Assembly: GCA_945898065.1 (NCBI GenBank)
Contig: CAMDHH010000001.1
Coordinates: 98,830-162,829, forward strand
Origin: Bifidobacterium breve
GTDB taxonomy: Bacteria > Actinomycetota > Actinomycetes > Nanopelagicales > Nanopelagicaceae
Length of the DNA stretch: 64,000 nt
Direction: 5' to 3'
The position numbers were made by a program, and so were the translations under genes. The notes beneath the pieces are model-generated. The model was not told the DNA's origin. It saw nothing but the letters and a program-made list of their open reading frames with translations, and did not search any database. Position 1 is the first letter of the stretch. Each line of letters opens with the position of its first letter. Of this stretch, positions 41,015-51,773 are shown in pieces.

Positions 41015-42408
41015 TGCTTCTCGTCTCAATCTTCACTGGATGGCTCTTATCCGCGAGTTTTCCACCCATTGGGCGATGGTACTTAGCGCCTCTTGCCATC
41101 TCTCTATGGATCTGGATTCTTCAAAAAGGTAAACGATCGATTATCAATACATTTGTCGTGGCATTTACATTCAATGCATTTCTTCTGCATTGGAGCTCCA
41201 CCTATGTGGGCAATATCCCATGGCTCATTCTTTGCTTGGGGGAGTCACTTCTTTTCTTGCCACTTGCATGGGCGCGGAAAAAGCGAATAGTTTACTTTCC
41301 AGCGATATTTCTTTTGTTAGAACAAATCAGATCGATTTTTCCATTTGAAGGATTTGCATGGGGGCGTTTAGCATTTGGCCAAGCGGATGCACCATATCGA
41401 GAAGTGGTTGCGATGGGGGGAGTCTCACTACTTACATCTGTCGTCACCTGTATTGGAATCACGCTCTTTTTTGTCAAACGTCAATTCAAAATCGCTGCGA
41501 TCTATGGCTCTGTGGTGGTTCTTCTCATTCTTTCAGTAGCTGCATTGCCATCAATACAATCGATTGGAAATTTCAAATCGTTGCTTGTGCAGGGCAACGT
41601 TCCCCAACTTGGTTTAGATTTCAATTCCAGAGCTAAGGCTGTTTTCAACATGCATGTCAAAGAGACGCTACGAGCGGTTGAAGAGAAAGAGGATTACAAC
41701 GTCATCATTTGGCCCGAGAATAGTGTCGATGTGGATCCATTTAGGAATGCAGATGTTCGCTCATCACTATCGGCTATCAATGAAGAGACTGGTAAACCAA
41801 TCATCATTGGAGCTGTTTTAGGTGCAGATAAAAGGATTGAAAATACCTCACTACTGTGGGGCAAAGGTGCGGTATCGACATATATCAAGCAACATTTGAC
41901 ACCTTTTGGTGAATACATTCCACTTCGTAGCATTGCCAGGTATTTCTCACCATTTGTCGACGATGTGCAAGATTTCTCTCCTGGCACAAGCGATATTGTA
42001 CATAATGTTGATAACGCGCTCCTGGGGCCAATCATTTGCTATGAACTCATCGATGATTCGTACATTAATCGCATAAGTCGGCAATCGAATTTACTCGTTG
42101 TTCAAACGAATAATGCAACATTTGGAACAAGTGCCCAAAGTGCGCAGCAATTGTCGATTTCTCGAATCCGAGCGATTGAAAACCATCGAGATCTCGTTAG
42201 TGTTTCAACAACAGGAATTTCAGCAGTTATCGATTCACAAGGAAATATTGTTCAATCAACAACCAGTAATCAACCGGATCATTTGTTTGCAGACTCAACA
42301 CTCTATTCCGATCAAACATTGGCAAATAAATTGGGGAATTGGGCTTTCTGGCTAACCTTGGTAGGCCTTGGAATCGTCGGATTTATAGCCCGGCGTATAT
42401 ACGACTGA
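41014..42408 (+). CDS. lnt: Apolipoprotein N-acyltransferase
   Basis: FEGFAWGRLAFGQADAPY, VIIWPENSVD, YIKQHLTPFGEYIPLR, GPIICYELI (E, K, C catalytic positions present). Confidence 0.92.
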   Translation: MLLVSIFTGWLLSASFPPIGRWYLAPLAISLWIWILQKGKRSIINTFVVAFTFNAFLLHWSSTYVGNIPWLILCLGESLLFLPLAWARKKRIVYFPAIFLLLEQIRSIFPFEGFAWGRLAFGQADAPYREVVAMGGVSLLTSVVTCIGITLFFVKRQFKIAAIYGSVVVLLILSVAALPSIQSIGNFKSLLVQGNVPQLGLDFNSRAKAVFNMHVKETLRAVEEKEDYNVIIWPENSVDVDPFRNADVRSSLSAINEETGKPIIIGAVLGADKRIENTSLLWGKGAVSTYIKQHLTPFGEYIPLRSIARYFSPFVDDVQDFSPGTSDIVHNVDNALLGPIICYELIDDSYINRISRQSNLLVVQTNNATFGTSAQSAQQLSISRIRAIENHRDLVSVSTTGISAVIDSQGNIVQSTTSNQPDHLFADSTLYSDQTLANKLGNWAFWLTLVGLGIVGFIARRIYD

Positions 42409-42418
42409 GCCTGAATCT

Positions 42419-42446
42419 AACGCCGATAAGTTGCATTATGTAAAGT
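42419..42446 (+). other. dif: Candidate chromosome dimer resolution site (dif), XerCD target
   Basis: AACGCCGATAA-GTTGCA-TTATGTAAAGT: 11+6+11 layout with ATAA..TTAT dyad; right arm near-identical to XerD-type arms; lies in the convergent lnt/gcvP gap. Confidence 0.75.
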
Positions 42447-42459
42447 AAATAAGAATCAC

Positions 42460-45315
42460 CTAGGAGCTATACGCCTCTATCGGCGCACAGGAGCAGACCA
42501 AGTTGCGATCCCCAAAGGCGCCATCGATGCGTCCAACGGTTGGCCAGTACTTACCTCTAGTGCCTATCAATTCACCAGGAATAAGGCCTGTAATCGTGGC
42601 TGGAAAGGCTCCTACTTCACGTGAATAGGTGTGCTCCCAATTAGTCGCTGCAATAGCTCCAATGGTGTGTGGCGCATTTCGAAGTGGTGAAGCATCGATA
42701 TCTTGCTTGCCATCGATGATCTCTTGGATTTCGAAGCGAATACCGATCATGGCATCAACAAAGCGATTCATCTCAAGAACATCTTCGGATTCAGTTGGCT
42801 CGATCATTAAAGTTCCAGCAACTGGGAAAGACATCGTTGGTGCATGGAAACCAAAATCCATTAAGCGCTTTGCAATATCATCGACGCTTACTCCAGAAAT
42901 CTTCGTAATCTCACGTAGATCCAAAATGCATTCGTGTGCAATCAAACCCTTGTTTCCTGTGTAGAGAATCGGGTATGAGGACTTGAGGCGCGCAGCCATG
43001 TAGTTCGCATTCAAAATTGCGACCTCTGTTGCATGCGTTAGCCCTTCTCCCCCCATGAGGCGAATATATGCCCACGAAATTGGCAAAATACTTGCAGAAC
43101 CAAATGGTGCAGATGAAATTGGTCCGGGACCTGTTGCAGGGCCTGCACTTGCATCTAATGGATGGTTAGGTAGAAAAGGTGCCAAATGTGCCTTGGAGAT
43201 TACTGGACCAACACCCGGTCCCCCACCACCATGAGGAATGCAGAAAGTTTTATGAAGATTGAGATGAGAAACATCAGCGCCAAATTTTCCAGGTTGCGCC
43301 GTTCCAACGAGTGCGTTGAGGTTTGCGCCATCTACATAGACTTGTCCGCCTGCATCATGAATCATTGCGCAGATTTCTGAGATTGCAGATTCAAAAACAC
43401 CATGCGTCGATGGATATGTGACCATCAGCGCTGCAAGTGAATCAGCATTGAGTGCAATCTTTAACTTTAGATCTTCCAAACTAACATTTCCTTCGTCATC
43501 ACAATCTATTACTACAACAGACATTCCAGCCATCACCGCACTGGCTGCATTTGTGCCATGTGCACTCGATGGAATCAGACAAATATTTCGTCCAGTATCG
43601 CCACGTGAATCATGATAATTGCGAATTGCTAATAGGCCGGCGAATTCTCCTTGGCTTCCAGCATTTGGTTGCAATGAAACAGCGTCATAGCCGGTGATCT
43701 CCACCAACCATTTAGAAAGTTGTTCGATGAGTAAACGTGAACCCTTTGACTGATCTGCTGGCGCGAAGGGATGAAGTGAGGAGAACTCTGGCCACGTTAC
43801 TGATTCCATCTCCGTTGCCGCATTTAATTTCATGGTGCACGAGCCCAAAGGAATCATTGTGCGATCAAGGGCGAGATCGCGATCTGCCAAAGTGCGCAGA
43901 TAGCGCATCATTGAAGTCTCGGATTTATATGTATTGAAAACTGGGTGCGTGAGATACGTTGAAGTACGCGCGAAGGCAGGTGCAATCGAATTTTCTTTCG
44001 TGTCAGATAGTCCAAGAATTGCTAGTACTTCATTGAAAGATGAATCAGTTGTAGTCTCATCGAAAGAGATTCGTATCTGTGTATTTGAGATTCGGCCAAA
44101 GTTATACTTTTTGGCAATCGCTCTCGTGTGTATCGCTTGCGCATCGACGACATCAATCGTTACCGTATCGAAGATATTTACATTACGAGATTTTGCTGCG
44201 CTTTGAAGACGTGATGCATATCCATGTATTCGCTCTGCTATCTCACGCAGACCATCAGGTCCATGCCACATTGCGTAAAAGGCGCTCATATTTGCAAGTA
44301 AAACTTGAGCGGTACAGATATTGCTCGTTGCCTTATCGCGCCTAATATGTTGTTCGCGAGTTTGCAGAGCTAAACGAAAAGCGGGATTGCCATGCGCGTC
44401 GATACTTTGACCGACCAATCGACCAGGCAGAGATCTCTCCAATCCAGCACGTACAGCCATAAAGCCGGCATGTGGCCCACCAAATCCCATTGGCACTCCA
44501 AAGCGTTGAGCAGAGCCAACTGCGATATCGGCGCCCCACTCCCCTGGTGCTTTGATCAAAGTCAGCGCTAACAGATCAGTTGCAGCAATGACAAGTGCGC
44601 CTTTGGAGTGTGCATACTCCGTTACTTTTGCGTAGTCACAAATTTCTCCAGTCGTATCTGGATATTGCACCAAGAGACCAAAGAACTCTTGATCAAATCC
44701 ATCACGTGCAAGATCGCCAGCATCAACTTCAATTACTCGTATCCCTAATGGCTTTGCACGAGTTTGAACAACAGCTTTGGTTTGTGGGTGTAGATGTTCT
44801 TCAATAAGAAATACTGCATCTTCACTGGTTTTTGAGGTGCGTCGCGCAACTGTCATTGCTTCAGCTGCAGCAGTACCTTCATCAAGCATGGAAGCGTTGG
44901 AAAGAGAGAGCGCTGTCATTTCACAGATTACTGTTTGAAAAGCAAATATTGCTTCTAAGCGACCCTGCGAAATCTCTGGTTGATACGGTGTGTACGCGGT
45001 ATACCAAGCGGGATTTTCCAAAACATTTCGCTTAATGACAGCGGGCGTAATAGTTCCGTAGTAACCCCCGCCAATGAGGGAAGTAAAAACTTGATTGTGT
45101 GAAGCAATCTCACGAAGTTCTGCAATAACCTCAACTTCACTCTTTGCAGAATCTAAGGTTTGGGAAAGTTTCTTAGCAATCGCGATATTTGCAGGTACAA
45201 CATCACTAATGAAAGTTTCGATATCGCGGTATCCAAGCAGCGCCAACATCTCTTGCTCGTCCGAGCTAGATGGCCCGATATGGCGCTTTGCAAAGCGCTC
45301 ACCGTTATACGTCAT
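42460..45315 (-). CDS. gcvP: Glycine dehydrogenase (decarboxylating), P-protein
   Basis: 951 aa; [60 protein letters not shown]. Confidence 0.97.
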   Translation of the reverse strand: MTYNGERFAKRHIGPSSSDEQEMLALLGYRDIETFISDVVPANIAIAKKLSQTLDSAKSEVEVIAELREIASHNQVFTSLIGGGYYGTITPAVIKRNVLENPAWYTAYTPYQPEISQGRLEAIFAFQTVICEMTALSLSNASMLDEGTAAAEAMTVARRTSKTSEDAVFLIEEHLHPQTKAVVQTRAKPLGIRVIEVDAGDLARDGFDQEFFGLLVQYPDTTGEICDYAKVTEYAHSKGALVIAATDLLALTLIKAPGEWGADIAVGSAQRFGVPMGFGGPHAGFMAVRAGLERSLPGRLVGQSIDAHGNPAFRLALQTREQHIRRDKATSNICTAQVLLANMSAFYAMWHGPDGLREIAERIHGYASRLQSAAKSRNVNIFDTVTIDVVDAQAIHTRAIAKKYNFGRISNTQIRISFDETTTDSSFNEVLAILGLSDTKENSIAPAFARTSTYLTHPVFNTYKSETSMMRYLRTLADRDLALDRTMIPLGSCTMKLNAATEMESVTWPEFSSLHPFAPADQSKGSRLLIEQLSKWLVEITGYDAVSLQPNAGSQGEFAGLLAIRNYHDSRGDTGRNICLIPSSAHGTNAASAVMAGMSVVVIDCDDEGNVSLEDLKLKIALNADSLAALMVTYPSTHGVFESAISEICAMIHDAGGQVYVDGANLNALVGTAQPGKFGADVSHLNLHKTFCIPHGGGGPGVGPVISKAHLAPFLPNHPLDASAGPATGPGPISSAPFGSASILPISWAYIRLMGGEGLTHATEVAILNANYMAARLKSSYPILYTGNKGLIAHECILDLREITKISGVSVDDIAKRLMDFGFHAPTMSFPVAGTLMIEPTESEDVLEMNRFVDAMIGIRFEIQEIIDGKQDIDASPLRNAPHTIGAIAATNWEHTYSREVGAFPATITGLIPGELIGTRGKYWPTVGRIDGAFGDRNLVCSCAPIEAYSS

Positions 45316-45321
45316 TACCGC

Positions 45322-45347
45322 TCCCCTACATTATTTTAATTAGGGGA
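45322..45347 (-). promoter_or_regulatory. Hairpin overlapping the gcvP Shine-Dalgarno
   Basis: TCCCCTA (45322-45328) / TAGGGGA (45341-45347), 7-bp perfect stem; in RNA the 3' arm contains the GGGGA of the SD before the gcvP AUG. Confidence 0.45.
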
Positions 45348-45360
45348 AAGAGTATTATCT

Positions 45361-45861
45361 TTAGGCTCCTTTGGCCTTGCGACGTTGCGAAAGCTCATCG
45401 TTACTTTCCCCACCTGCTGGCTTGCCATTAATCTCACCCACAAGTGTTGAAAGAGAACCCTCAACCTCATGCCAAACTTTACTCACAGCAATACCAAAGA
45501 CCCCCTGACCGCCCTGAAGTAGATCGATTACCTCATCTGGTGTTGCGCATTCATAAATTGATGCACCATCACTCATCAATGTCATGCGCTCTAACTCTGT
45601 AACACCGCGACTGCGCAAGAATGTAACGGCAGTACGAATATTTTGCAGTGATACACCTGCATCAAGGAGTCTCTTTACAATTTTGAGAACTAAAATATCG
45701 CGGAATCCATAAAGGCGTTGAGTTCCAGAACCACTTGCACTTCTAATACTTGGTTCAACTAAACCGGTGCGTGCCCAATAATCGAGCTGACGATATGTAA
45801 TACCTGCGGCTGAACATGCAGTTGCGCCACGGTAGCCAATTTCGAGATCTTGGGAAGTCAC
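45361..45861 (-). CDS. MerR family transcriptional regulator (Rv1830-like position)
   Basis: GYRGATACSAAGITYRQLDYWARTGLVEPSIR helix-turn-helix; sits between DUF151 and gcvP as in other actinobacteria. Confidence 0.9.
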   Translation of the reverse strand: MTSQDLEIGYRGATACSAAGITYRQLDYWARTGLVEPSIRSASGSGTQRLYGFRDILVLKIVKRLLDAGVSLQNIRTAVTFLRSRGVTELERMTLMSDGASIYECATPDEVIDLLQGGQGVFGIAVSKVWHEVEGSLSTLVGEINGKPAGGESNDELSQRRKAKGA

Positions 45862-45940
45862 GGGAAGTGCTCGTTTCTCTTGGGGAGTGTGATAAATGTA
45901 GGAGTCGGAAGGCTCCTATTCAATCACCGACACGGGGCAA

Positions 45941-45957
45941 ACCTCTACTTGAGGTTG
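45941..45957. promoter_or_regulatory. Candidate MerR-type operator
   Basis: AACCTC-N5-GAGGTT inverted repeat just upstream of the MerR gene. Confidence 0.35.
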
Positions 45958-45961
45958 AGAC

Positions 45962-46468
45962 TTATCCGGCAAAATCATCTGGGTTTATCTGATCGAGAAA
46001 CTCTCTGAAGCGCTCGAGTTCCTGGCTCTCTTCGCCTGTACCGCCCTGCGCGCCGCCTTGGTCTGGGATTTCAATACCGACCTGATCAAGAAGTTCACTC
46101 GTCGCCAAAATATTGCTCTTCGTGCGAAGCGCCAAGGCAATCGCATCGGAGGGTCTAGCTGACAAAGTCATCAGCGTTAATGAGGCATCGCGCAGATTGA
46201 GTGTCGCGTAGAAAATCCCATCGACGAGCTCCGTCAAATGAATTGCAGTCAGCGTTGCACCGAGGAGGTCAAGGAGATTGCCCATCAAGTCGTGAGTCAT
46301 TGGCCTTGGTGGACTCATCCCCTGCTGAGCAAATGCGATTGCACTCGCTTCTACAGTTCCGACCCAGATAGGCAGAAAACGAGGGCCATCAATCTCTTTG
46401 AGCAAAACTATCGGTTGATTAGAGGGCATCTCGATTCGCACCCCGACAACTTCCATCGGAATAAGCAT
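45962..46468 (-). CDS. Bifunctional nuclease family protein (DUF151)
   Basis: VLLKEIDGPRFLPIWVGTVEASAIAFAQQG, SARPSDAIALALRTKSNIL. Confidence 0.92.
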   Translation of the reverse strand: MLIPMEVVGVRIEMPSNQPIVLLKEIDGPRFLPIWVGTVEASAIAFAQQGMSPPRPMTHDLMGNLLDLLGATLTAIHLTELVDGIFYATLNLRDASLTLMTLSARPSDAIALALRTKSNILATSELLDQVGIEIPDQGGAQGGTGEESQELERFREFLDQINPDDFAG

Positions 46469-47193
46469 TAGCGAAGTCGGTGGAGACCACCACGTACTAA
46501 TGCAGCATGGAGTCGAATGGAAAGGGATGCAATCTCGCGTTGTACTTCTTCGGCGCGTGCTTTTGCTTCGGCACTTTTTTGACGAGTCAAGGGAGTAATG
46601 ACCTGCTCGATAAGTCCAATCTCACGATCTGCAGCTGATCTAAATGATCGCAAATGGCGTGATTCAATTCCAAAACTTGCCATCTCTGTGACGGCCTTTG
46701 CAACAGCTAGCGCATCACTATCGTAGTGACGGCCACGAATTGCAATCATGGCATATGACTCAAGTTCAACTAGTTGATCCTCAGTAAGCCCGCTTGCTTT
46801 GAGAAGTTCTTCGCGTGAAAGACGCATCTCATTTGTTGCACCAAATGAACTCGCTGCCATCTCTCCATCAATTGTTGCTAGTCCCAGAACGGGACGAGGA
46901 GCTGCTACTCCCCCGATAGTTGATGTTGGTTCAAGACCGCGATCCATTGCATCAAGATTTTCCTTGATGACTTTGAGTGGCAAATATTGGTCGCGTTGAG
47001 CAAGGAGGACATAACGCAATCTCTCTAAATCAATGCCTGTGAACTTTCGGTAACCAGATGGCGTTCTCTGCGGGTCAATCAAACCTTCCGATTCAAGGAA
47101 TCGAATCTTTGAGATTGTTATATCTGGGAAATCCCCACGCAACTTTGTGAGTACTTCACCAATGCTCAAATAGGCTCTCGCTGGAACTGCCAT
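46468..47193 (-). CDS. ftsR: MerR family regulator, FtsR-like (Rv1828 orthologue by position)
   Basis: YLSIGEVLTKLRGDFPDITISKIRFLESEGLIDPQRTPSGYRKF; next to garA. Confidence 0.87.
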   Translation of the reverse strand: MAVPARAYLSIGEVLTKLRGDFPDITISKIRFLESEGLIDPQRTPSGYRKFTGIDLERLRYVLLAQRDQYLPLKVIKENLDAMDRGLEPTSTIGGVAAPRPVLGLATIDGEMAASSFGATNEMRLSREELLKASGLTEDQLVELESYAMIAIRGRHYDSDALAVAKAVTEMASFGIESRHLRSFRSAADREIGLIEQVITPLTRQKSAEAKARAEEVQREIASLSIRLHAALVRGGLHRLR

Positions 47194-47246
47194 CTTTAAT
47201 TCTCCCCTGTTGATATCGGATATGAATATTTAGCGCTTATTGCTTT

Positions 47247-47705
47247 TTACTTTGTACTACGAATGAAAACAAAATGGAACTTTCCAATTTGTATCTCATC
47301 TCCGCTTTTCAATGCATTATTTTGGATCGAAATATTGTTGAGGTAGGTGCCATTGAGACTCGAATTATCGATGAGAATAAATGAACCACTCTCTTCTCTC
47401 TTTATCTGTGCATGTGAACGAGAGACCGTTACATCATCGAGAAAGATCGCACTCTCTGTTGATCGACCGATGCTCACACCTTCTGCAGTGATGAGAAAGC
47501 GTGATCCCTTTTGGGGGCCACGGGCAATAACGACCATCGCCTTATCGCCTGAAGATTGCGTAATTTCTCGCGCAATTTCTTTAGATTTTTCGTCAAGAGT
47601 AGATAACAAATCTTCGAGTGTTTTAGCTGGGGAATTTTGCGCAACGCCTCGAACACCTAGATGGATTGTTGATGTGAGCTCGCTCTGCGATTCTGCTGCA
47701 TTCAT
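47247..47705 (-). CDS. garA: FHA-domain protein GarA/OdhI-like
   Basis: C-terminal FHA domain: GSRFLITAEGVSIGRSTESAIFLDDVTVSRSHAQIKREESGSFILIDNSSLNGTYLN. Confidence 0.88.
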   Translation of the reverse strand: MNAAESQSELTSTIHLGVRGVAQNSPAKTLEDLLSTLDEKSKEIAREITQSSGDKAMVVIARGPQKGSRFLITAEGVSIGRSTESAIFLDDVTVSRSHAQIKREESGSFILIDNSSLNGTYLNNISIQNNALKSGDEIQIGKFHFVFIRSTK

Positions 47706-47765
47706 TGCTCTCCACCTCCATCACCTTCAACTTAAGGGTGACACTAGAGAGTGAATGGCCTTAGG

Positions 47766-48146
47766 TCAAGCGGTAAAAGTTGCGTATTCTGTCGCACTCA
47801 TAAGATCTGATGCCTGTGCGCTCACGGTAATTTCAAGGAGCCAGCCATTTTCATATGGTGAGGAGTTGATAATTTCAGGATTAGCGACTAGGCCTTCATT
47901 GACTGCACTGACAGAGCCGCTCACTGGTGAGAATATTTCTGAAACACTCTTAGTCGATTCGATTTCACCACAAACTTTTCCTGCAGTGACACTCTCTCCT
48001 ACCTTCGGTAATTGCACATATACGATGTCACCTAGCGCGCTCTGTGCAAAATCTGTTATGCCAACTCGAAGGACAGATTGATTAGAAGTTGGCGCTACCC
48101 ACTCGTGCTCTTTTGTATAGTGCAACGAATCAGGAATCTGTGACAT
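47766..48146 (-). CDS. gcvH: Glycine cleavage system H protein
   Basis: YTKEHEWV, GITDFAQSALGDIVYVQLP, CGEIESTKSVSEIFSPVSG (lipoyl-Lys site). Confidence 0.95.
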   Translation of the reverse strand: MSQIPDSLHYTKEHEWVAPTSNQSVLRVGITDFAQSALGDIVYVQLPKVGESVTAGKVCGEIESTKSVSEIFSPVSGSVSAVNEGLVANPEIINSSPYENGWLLEITVSAQASDLMSATEYATFTA

Positions 48147-48716
48147 CTAAGCAACTCGCTTTCCGTGACGATAAAGGTCAAGACCTTTGGCGAAATATGA
48201 AATACCGGTAGAAATGTAGAGGGCGATTCCCCATATAGCAAAAGACCATCCCACAATGAAGGCCACTGTTCCAACCCGCGATTGCGCAAGGGCTAGAAGT
48301 AGAAAGGGAAAGGCATACATGAGGTTGAAGGTTGCTGCCTTTCCAAGAAATGTAACGGTCAGTGGACCATGACCACGAGCTTTAAGAGCAATCGTTAGCA
48401 TTCCTAGAATCACATCTCGTCCAAGTAGAACGATGACAATCCATAGCGGAATTGCATCACGCAGAACGAGGGCGACAAGTGTTGCAATGATGTAGAGACG
48501 ATCTATTGCGGGATCTGCCAATTCACCAAAACGTGACTCTTGTCCCCATGCGCGTGCCAATTTTCCATCAAAATAATCCGTGGCTCCCCCAATAGCTAAA
48601 ACAAATATCGCCCAACCATCGGCCTCGAGCGATAGCGCTAGGTAGAGAAAGAGTGGAATTCCAAGGCCTCGCAAGAATGTCAGCCCATTAGGAATATTGA
48701 GGAGAGATCTATTCAT
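48147..48716 (-). CDS. CDP-alcohol phosphatidyltransferase family protein
   Basis: GGATDYFDGKLARAWGQESRFGELADPAIDRLY matches the CDP-alcohol phosphotransferase motif. Confidence 0.9.
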   Translation of the reverse strand: MNRSLLNIPNGLTFLRGLGIPLFLYLALSLEADGWAIFVLAIGGATDYFDGKLARAWGQESRFGELADPAIDRLYIIATLVALVLRDAIPLWIVIVLLGRDVILGMLTIALKARGHGPLTVTFLGKAATFNLMYAFPFLLLALAQSRVGTVAFIVGWSFAIWGIALYISTGISYFAKGLDLYRHGKRVA

Positions 48717-48717
48717 G

Positions 48718-50679
48718 CTAGTCGCGCTCTTTTACCCGAATCGCAACCATGACAGGAGTTCCTGGGAAACCGAATTCTTCGCGCAAACGTCGCTCAATAA
48801 AGCGGCGGTATGAGGCCTCAATCCAGCCGCTGGAGAAGACCACGAACTTAGGTGGAGCGATACCTGCTTGTGTTGCATAGTAAATTTTAGGTTGTTTTCC
48901 ACCGCGTACAGGTGGCGGGGTCGCACCGATCAAGGCGCCTAGGAATGAATTGAGTTTGGCTGTTGGAACTCTTCGCTCCCAACTATCGAGTGCTGTTCGA
49001 AGTGCCGGTGCCAGACGATCTCGGTGCCAACCTGTCTTGGCTGCAACATTGACTCGTTGAGCCCACTCAACTTGGTCTAAGTGTCTATCTATTTCGCGAT
49101 CGAGCAGGTCTCTGCGATCTTCATCAACTAAGTCCCACTTATTCATCACGATAACCATTGCCTTGCCAGCCTCTTCAACCATCGTGATAACGCGAAGATC
49201 TTGTTCAGAAATTGGAATGGAGGCATCGAGTACAACAACTGCAACTTCACATCGTTCCAGTGCTGCTTGTGTTCGAAGCGTTGCGTAATAATCCGTTCCC
49301 GATGCTTGATTAGCACGTTTGCGCAATCCAGCTGTGTCGACAAATCTCCAGATCGACCCACCAAATTCAATAAGCTCATCAACTGGATCTCGAGTTGTCC
49401 CTGCAACATCATCGACGATTGCACGATTTTCACCAGCGAGTGCGTTGAGCAGACTTGATTTACCAACATTAGGGCGACCAATGAGTGCAACACGACGGTA
49501 ACCATCGTTGTATTGCGCGCCACCAACTTCTGGCAAAACCTCAATCAGACGATCTAGTAAATCTCCACTGCCACGACCATGAAGTGCCGAAACGAAATAA
49601 GGTTCGCCAAGTCCAAGATTCCACAGTGCATGTGCATCAGATTCTTCACGTTCACCATCTACTTTATTTGCAACGAGAATAGTTGGCTTCTTTGCTTTGC
49701 GTAACTCTTGAACCAAAATATCATCTTCATCGAGTGCTCCAACTTGTGCATCTACAACAAATGCAAGTACATCTGCCTCTTGCATCGCAAGTTCAGCACC
49801 AGCACTTACCTGAACAGAGATTCCATCAGGTTTTGATTCCCAACCACCTGTATCCATGACAATGAATCGGCGACCACCCCATTCGCATTCGTATTGAACG
49901 CGATCTCGAGTAACGCCAGGAGTGTCTTCAACGATTGCTTCGCGACGACCAATAAATCGATTGATAAGAGTTGATTTTCCAACATTTGGTCTTCCCAATA
50001 TCGCGATAATTGGCAGACCTAACAATGAACGCTCTTTGAGAATCTCCCAAATACGTTCAACAGTTTCTTCAAGTGAGAGCAATGTGGAATCTACTTCTAC
50101 TGCATCGGTCGCTACAGCAAGTGGGGATACTGCTCGAGTCGAGTCCGTATGGTCGCGATTACTCAATGATTGCGCTACTTCTGCCACATCGCGATCGAGA
50201 GGCAATTCTTTTTCTCTTCGGTCAGCACGTGCATCTAAATCTGCAGTCAGATAAATCTTGAGTGGCGCTTTCGGAAAAACTACAGTTCCGATATCGCGAC
50301 CTTCAACAACAATTCCGCGATCTGCATCATCAATCATTGAACGTTGCACATTCAATAACTCGGCACGTATCTCTGGCATCGCACTAATTCGACTAACTTC
50401 ATTTGTTACTTGATCACTTCGAATATCCTGTGTAACATCTGTATCACCAACAAATATTAATGGTGCAAGTGGATTTGCAACGAAGCGAAGTGGTGCGCGA
50501 CCTAATTCTTTGAGAATATCTTGAGCACTTTCTACATTTTTTTTTAGTGCTAACCAGGTTACACCGCGATAAAGGGCTCCAGTATCTAAATAATTCCAGC
50601 CGGCCCGTTGCGCAATAGCGCGAGATGTGCTTGATTTTCCAGCTCCACTTGGGCCATCTATTGCTACGACTATGGCCAT
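48718..50679 (-). CDS. der: Bifunctional cytidylate kinase / GTPase Der
   Basis: 653 aa: Cmk ([30 protein letters not shown]) fused to Der with two GTPase domains ([30 protein letters not shown]) and KH-like C-terminus. Confidence 0.95.
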   Translation of the reverse strand: MAIVVAIDGPSGAGKSSTSRAIAQRAGWNYLDTGALYRGVTWLALKKNVESAQDILKELGRAPLRFVANPLAPLIFVGDTDVTQDIRSDQVTNEVSRISAMPEIRAELLNVQRSMIDDADRGIVVEGRDIGTVVFPKAPLKIYLTADLDARADRREKELPLDRDVAEVAQSLSNRDHTDSTRAVSPLAVATDAVEVDSTLLSLEETVERIWEILKERSLLGLPIIAILGRPNVGKSTLINRFIGRREAIVEDTPGVTRDRVQYECEWGGRRFIVMDTGGWESKPDGISVQVSAGAELAMQEADVLAFVVDAQVGALDEDDILVQELRKAKKPTILVANKVDGEREESDAHALWNLGLGEPYFVSALHGRGSGDLLDRLIEVLPEVGGAQYNDGYRRVALIGRPNVGKSSLLNALAGENRAIVDDVAGTTRDPVDELIEFGGSIWRFVDTAGLRKRANQASGTDYYATLRTQAALERCEVAVVVLDASIPISEQDLRVITMVEEAGKAMVIVMNKWDLVDEDRRDLLDREIDRHLDQVEWAQRVNVAAKTGWHRDRLAPALRTALDSWERRVPTAKLNSFLGALIGATPPPVRGGKQPKIYYATQAGIAPPKFVVFSSGWIEASYRRFIERRLREEFGFPGTPVMVAIRVKERD

Positions 50680-50695
50680 ATGTTGAGTCTATTCT

Positions 50696-51763
50696 CTATT
50701 TGCGAACCGGATGGACATTCCATCCTTGAGCAATCAAATGCTGTGACAATTTCTCTGCACCTTGTTCTGAGAGTCCTAATGTAATCAGACCAGTGAGTTG
50801 TCCAGGTGAATGCTCTATCGATAGGTCCTCTACGTTGACATCTATCTGCGCACACATATTAAATATTGCAGCGAGGTTTCCAGGAGCGTCGGCAATCACA
50901 ATTGGTAAATAGGAATAGCTGCGTGCTTTGCCTCCATGTTTGCCTGGAATTTTCGCGCGACCGACGCGTCCCTCTTCAATAAAAGCACCAATCTCTAATG
51001 AATAATCGCCATCGCTATTCAATAATTTTTCGAAGGATTGAAGATCATCAATGAGAGTGTGCAAAAGTGGAGCAATTTTTTCACGATTCATCGAAATAAT
51101 TTCTTGCCATAAATTTGGATCAGAGCCAGCTATACGCACCGTGTCGCGCAATCCTTGGCCCGCCAGCGCGAGCCATTCATCAGGAAATTCCTGGAGCTGT
51201 TTACCTAAAAGCGAGGAGAGAATCTGAGGCAGATGAGAGATTGCAGCGACCGCTTTGTCATGTTCCAGAGGATCCATCTCGACAGGTGTTGCCCCTAGGA
51301 GTGTGACTAGTTTTCTCGTCTGCTCGATCGATTTCGGCGAACTCCCCTGAGGAGTCAAAACCCAACTACGCCCCTCAAAGAGATCGCCTCGCGCTGACTC
51401 AGGACCACCTATTTCACGCCCTGCCATGGGGTGTGTGGCGACGAACTGCGCTAAAGGTAGCCTTGAAGCCGCAATTGTTACTAAAGGATTGGTCTTAACA
51501 CTGCCTATATCTATAAATGTAGAGTTAGGGTTTAGTGCAAATTCTCTCTCAATGACCATGGGTAAATTCTGAGATGGCAAAGCGAAGATAACAAGTTCTG
51601 GATCAACGAGCTTCTCCCCCATAGCCAGATCATTAGCCAAGTTTTCACTTCTGGCATCGCTATCGACTAGATCTACTGGAATCGAATTCTTCGCTAGGGC
51701 TAGAGCAATTGAGGTTCCGATCAGGCCTGATCCCACGATTCGTACACCCGATAATGATGACAT
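50696..51763 (-). CDS. tyrA: Prephenate dehydrogenase with C-terminal ACT domain
   Basis: VRIVGSGLIGTSIALAL, VATHPMAGREIGGPESA, WVLTPQ; followed by aroH. Confidence 0.92.
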   Translation of the reverse strand: MSSLSGVRIVGSGLIGTSIALALAKNSIPVDLVDSDARSENLANDLAMGEKLVDPELVIFALPSQNLPMVIEREFALNPNSTFIDIGSVKTNPLVTIAASRLPLAQFVATHPMAGREIGGPESARGDLFEGRSWVLTPQGSSPKSIEQTRKLVTLLGATPVEMDPLEHDKAVAAISHLPQILSSLLGKQLQEFPDEWLALAGQGLRDTVRIAGSDPNLWQEIISMNREKIAPLLHTLIDDLQSFEKLLNSDGDYSLEIGAFIEEGRVGRAKIPGKHGGKARSYSYLPIVIADAPGNLAAIFNMCAQIDVNVEDLSIEHSPGQLTGLITLGLSEQGAEKLSQHLIAQGWNVHPVRK

Positions 51764-51773
51764 GAGCGCTCGA

